DNA of 64,000 nt. Origin: Lachnospiraceae bacterium (GTDB lineage: Bacteria > Bacillota > Clostridia > Lachnospirales > Lachnospiraceae). A program made the translations under genes and the position numbers. Shown here one piece after another: positions 62,830-64,000 of the stretch. The stretch spans positions 18,790-82,789 of the forward strand of contig VSNG01000002.1 of assembly GCA_009774175.1 (NCBI GenBank), written 5' to 3'. The notes under the pieces were generated by a model. That model saw nothing but the letters and a program-made list of their open reading frames with translations, searched no databases and had not been told where the DNA came from. The first letter of the stretch is position 1, and the number at the start of each line of letters is the position of its first letter.

Positions 62830-63837
62830 CTACTTGCGCCCGATATACTTATTCTCTTTCAGGCTGTACCTGCCGCCCTTTAAAAATTTATGCTTTACCA
62901 CCCACCAGCCGGGCACCCAGATATACTTATGCATGGCAGGGGACGCGCTGCCGATCATCCAGCAGTTCCTGTCGCAGTTTCTGGTGCATTCCCGCACCTT
63001 CTCCGCCTGCTCGGAGTGCCAGAGCTCTTCCCACGACTGTTCCCGCAGATTTCCCATAACCGCCTTTTTTTCCATCCCGTTGCAGGGAATCACATCGCAG
63101 AAAGGGTCGATAAAGAAGGCATTTTTTGACATATCGCAGGGCAAAAGCCTCCTGTTTCCATAGATATAATTGATCAGTCCGTGATTGAAATAGGCACGGA
63201 ACCACTTTTTGGGCGATCTGCTCTTTAAAAGCTCGTTGATCAGCTTTTCAAAATTCTGCGCCACCTTGTATTTATCGTCAATTTTATTATCTGTCTTTCG
63301 GAAATAAAAAGAATTGTGCAGCGTGGCCGTGGCAAATTCCATTCCCATGTCGTTGGCAATATTATAAAGCGGCACCAGATCCTCGCAGTTCATATCCTGC
63401 ACCGTCATGCCGAATCCCACGTCGGGATGCTTCATCTCCACAAGCGTTTTCAGCGTCCGATACCCTCTGTTAAAGCCGTCCGGGATGCCGCGGATTTTGT
63501 CGTTCGTCTCCTGCAGCCCTTCAATACTGATGCGGATGCCCACTTTTGGAAATTCCCTGCACAGGGCGATGATACGATCCGTAAAGTAACCGTTGGTAGA
63601 TATGACAATTCTGTCAGATTTTTTATAAAGCTCCCGCACGATATCGGGTATATCCTGTCTGACAAAAGGCTCTCCGCCCGTGATATTGGTGAACGCCATC
63701 TCCGGCAGCTTTTTGATGTCCTCCAGCGTGATCTCTTCCTCCGGCCTGGTAGGGTCGCGGAAGCAGTCGCACATGTTGCAGCGGGCGTTACAGCGGTATG
63801 TCACAATCACGGTTCCGTATAATGTTCGTCTGGCCAT
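62830..63837 (-). CDS. Radical SAM enzyme with SPASM-like C-terminal cysteines
   Basis: The 335-residue protein has the [4Fe-4S] motif CNARCNMC (Cys16, Cys20, Cys23), the SAM-binding ITGGEPF at 52-58, VISTNGYF and IRISIEGL. After the barrel comes a Cys-containing region (PCDMSKNAFFIDPFCDVIPCNG, then RECTRNCDRNCWMIGS), the pattern of a SPASM or twitch-type domain that may hold auxiliary clusters. Relatives act in peptide or small-molecule modification and some in polysaccharide loci with unknown chemistry. The ATG at 63837 has GGGAG upstream. It is the first complete gene of the island in this window; its substrate (sugar or lipid carrier) is not known. Confidence 0.87.
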   Translation of the reverse strand: MARRTLYGTVIVTYRCNARCNMCDCFRDPTRPEEEITLEDIKKLPEMAFTNITGGEPFVRQDIPDIVRELYKKSDRIVISTNGYFTDRIIALCREFPKVGIRISIEGLQETNDKIRGIPDGFNRGYRTLKTLVEMKHPDVGFGMTVQDMNCEDLVPLYNIANDMGMEFATATLHNSFYFRKTDNKIDDKYKVAQNFEKLINELLKSRSPKKWFRAYFNHGLINYIYGNRRLLPCDMSKNAFFIDPFCDVIPCNGMEKKAVMGNLREQSWEELWHSEQAEKVRECTRNCDRNCWMIGSASPAMHKYIWVPGWWVVKHKFLKGGRYSLKENKYIGRK

Positions 63838-63860
63838 ATATTACTCTCCCATTTCGCATC

Positions 63861-64000
63861 TGCCATCATTCGCATTCCGCGCTATCGCGCTCCTTGCGTC
63901 TGATGTGATAAAATCAGATGCTCCCGCATCTGCCATCATTCGCATTCCGCGCTATCGCGCTCCTTGCGTCTGATGTGATAAAATCAGATGCTCCCGCATC
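63861..64000. repeat. 70-bp tandem direct repeat, at least two identical copies
   Basis: Bases 63861-63930 and 63931-64000 are identical over all 70 positions, and the repeat may continue beyond the window. Each unit, read on the minus strand, contains a near-perfect hairpin (GCATCTGAT, 8-base loop, ATCAGACGC) and the small palindrome GCGCGATAGCGC. The array ends 23 bases before the start codon of the radical SAM gene. I see no gene in it. It is not a CRISPR array because there are no unique spacers. Confidence 0.9.

Noticed and set aside
63861..64000. Tandem repeat considered as a CRISPR array
   Set aside because: The two units are identical over their whole length with no unique spacers, and no cas gene is present.
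1..64000. ops/JUMPstart-like element (GGCGGTAG)
   Set aside because: I noticed no such string in either orientation in the gaps, so no antitermination site can be called.

Overview
The window is one continuous surface-polysaccharide (capsule, S-layer-glycan or other cell-wall glycan) biosynthesis island. Every gene I can support, about 53, lies on the minus strand, so transcription runs from base 64000 towards base 1. Genes overlap or are separated by gaps of at most 147 bases, and I see no convincing intrinsic terminator inside. The strong purine-rich ribosome sites, the gene style (CotH-like kinases, YfhO, DUF6056-like and PglK-like genes) and the base composition suggest a Gram-positive anaerobe of the Clostridia, probably Lachnospiraceae. 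No rRNA, tRNA or housekeeping marker is present, so this is an inference. I found no transposase, integrase, CRISPR array or tRNA.

Layout in the direction of transcription. (a) 64000-58359: a 70-bp tandem repeat, then a radical SAM enzyme, a GT4 and a GT-D glycosyltransferase, a hexapeptide acetyltransferase and a PglK-like ABC flippase. (b) 58211-54017: two polytopic GT-C-like membrane proteins, a DPM1-like GT2 and its DUF2304 membrane partner. (c) 54027-43990: two tandem CotH-like kinases with InlB-type C-terminal domains, a GT4, a GT2, an MBOAT/SGNH O-acetylation pair and another GT-B enzyme. (d) 43974-38305: WbpI-like epimerase, WbpE-like aminotransferase, a WbpG-HisF deletion fusion (remnant of an amidotransferase operon), an asparagine-synthase-like enzyme and a GT4. 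(e) 38254-29651: a surface-carbohydrate protein, a CMP-sugar synthetase, a YfhO-family gene broken at a run of ten G, an HMGL-type aldolase, a KdsC-type phosphatase and a membrane protein. (f) 29546-23269: a visibly AT-richer cassette with a GT-A enzyme, a GT11 fucosyltransferase-like enzyme, a methyltransferase, a second flippase, a sugar aminotransferase and a WbqC-like protein. (g) 23168-14404: a fucosyltransferase-superfamily-like protein, an SDR, a CBS-nucleotidyltransferase (PtmE-like), a thiamine-diphosphate enzyme, NeuD, NeuB, NeuC and a LegB-like dehydratase, that is, a nonulosonic-acid operon. (h) 14392-1: three GT-C-like membrane proteins, seven glycosyltransferases, a GT-D-like protein and a third, AT-rich ABC flippase.

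How it may work together. Soluble glycosyltransferases would build lipid-linked oligosaccharides on the inner face of the membrane. Three separate PglK-type flippases would export them. DPM1-like enzymes would charge polyprenyl phosphate with single sugars for the GT-C-like membrane proteins outside. The acetylation and CotH modules would decorate the product outside the cell. No initiating sugar-phosphate transferase, Wzx, Wzy or chain-length regulator is visible, so the locus must extend beyond the window or depend on genes elsewhere.

The most interesting points are: the G10 tract that puts YfhO out of frame (possible phase variation); a nonulosonate operon in which the expected LegC aminotransferase is missing and a carboligase-type thiamine-diphosphate enzyme is present; an HMGL-aldolase/KdsC/CMP-synthetase set that looks like an alternative route to a CMP-activated keto-acid sugar; and the in-frame WbpG-HisF deletion scar.
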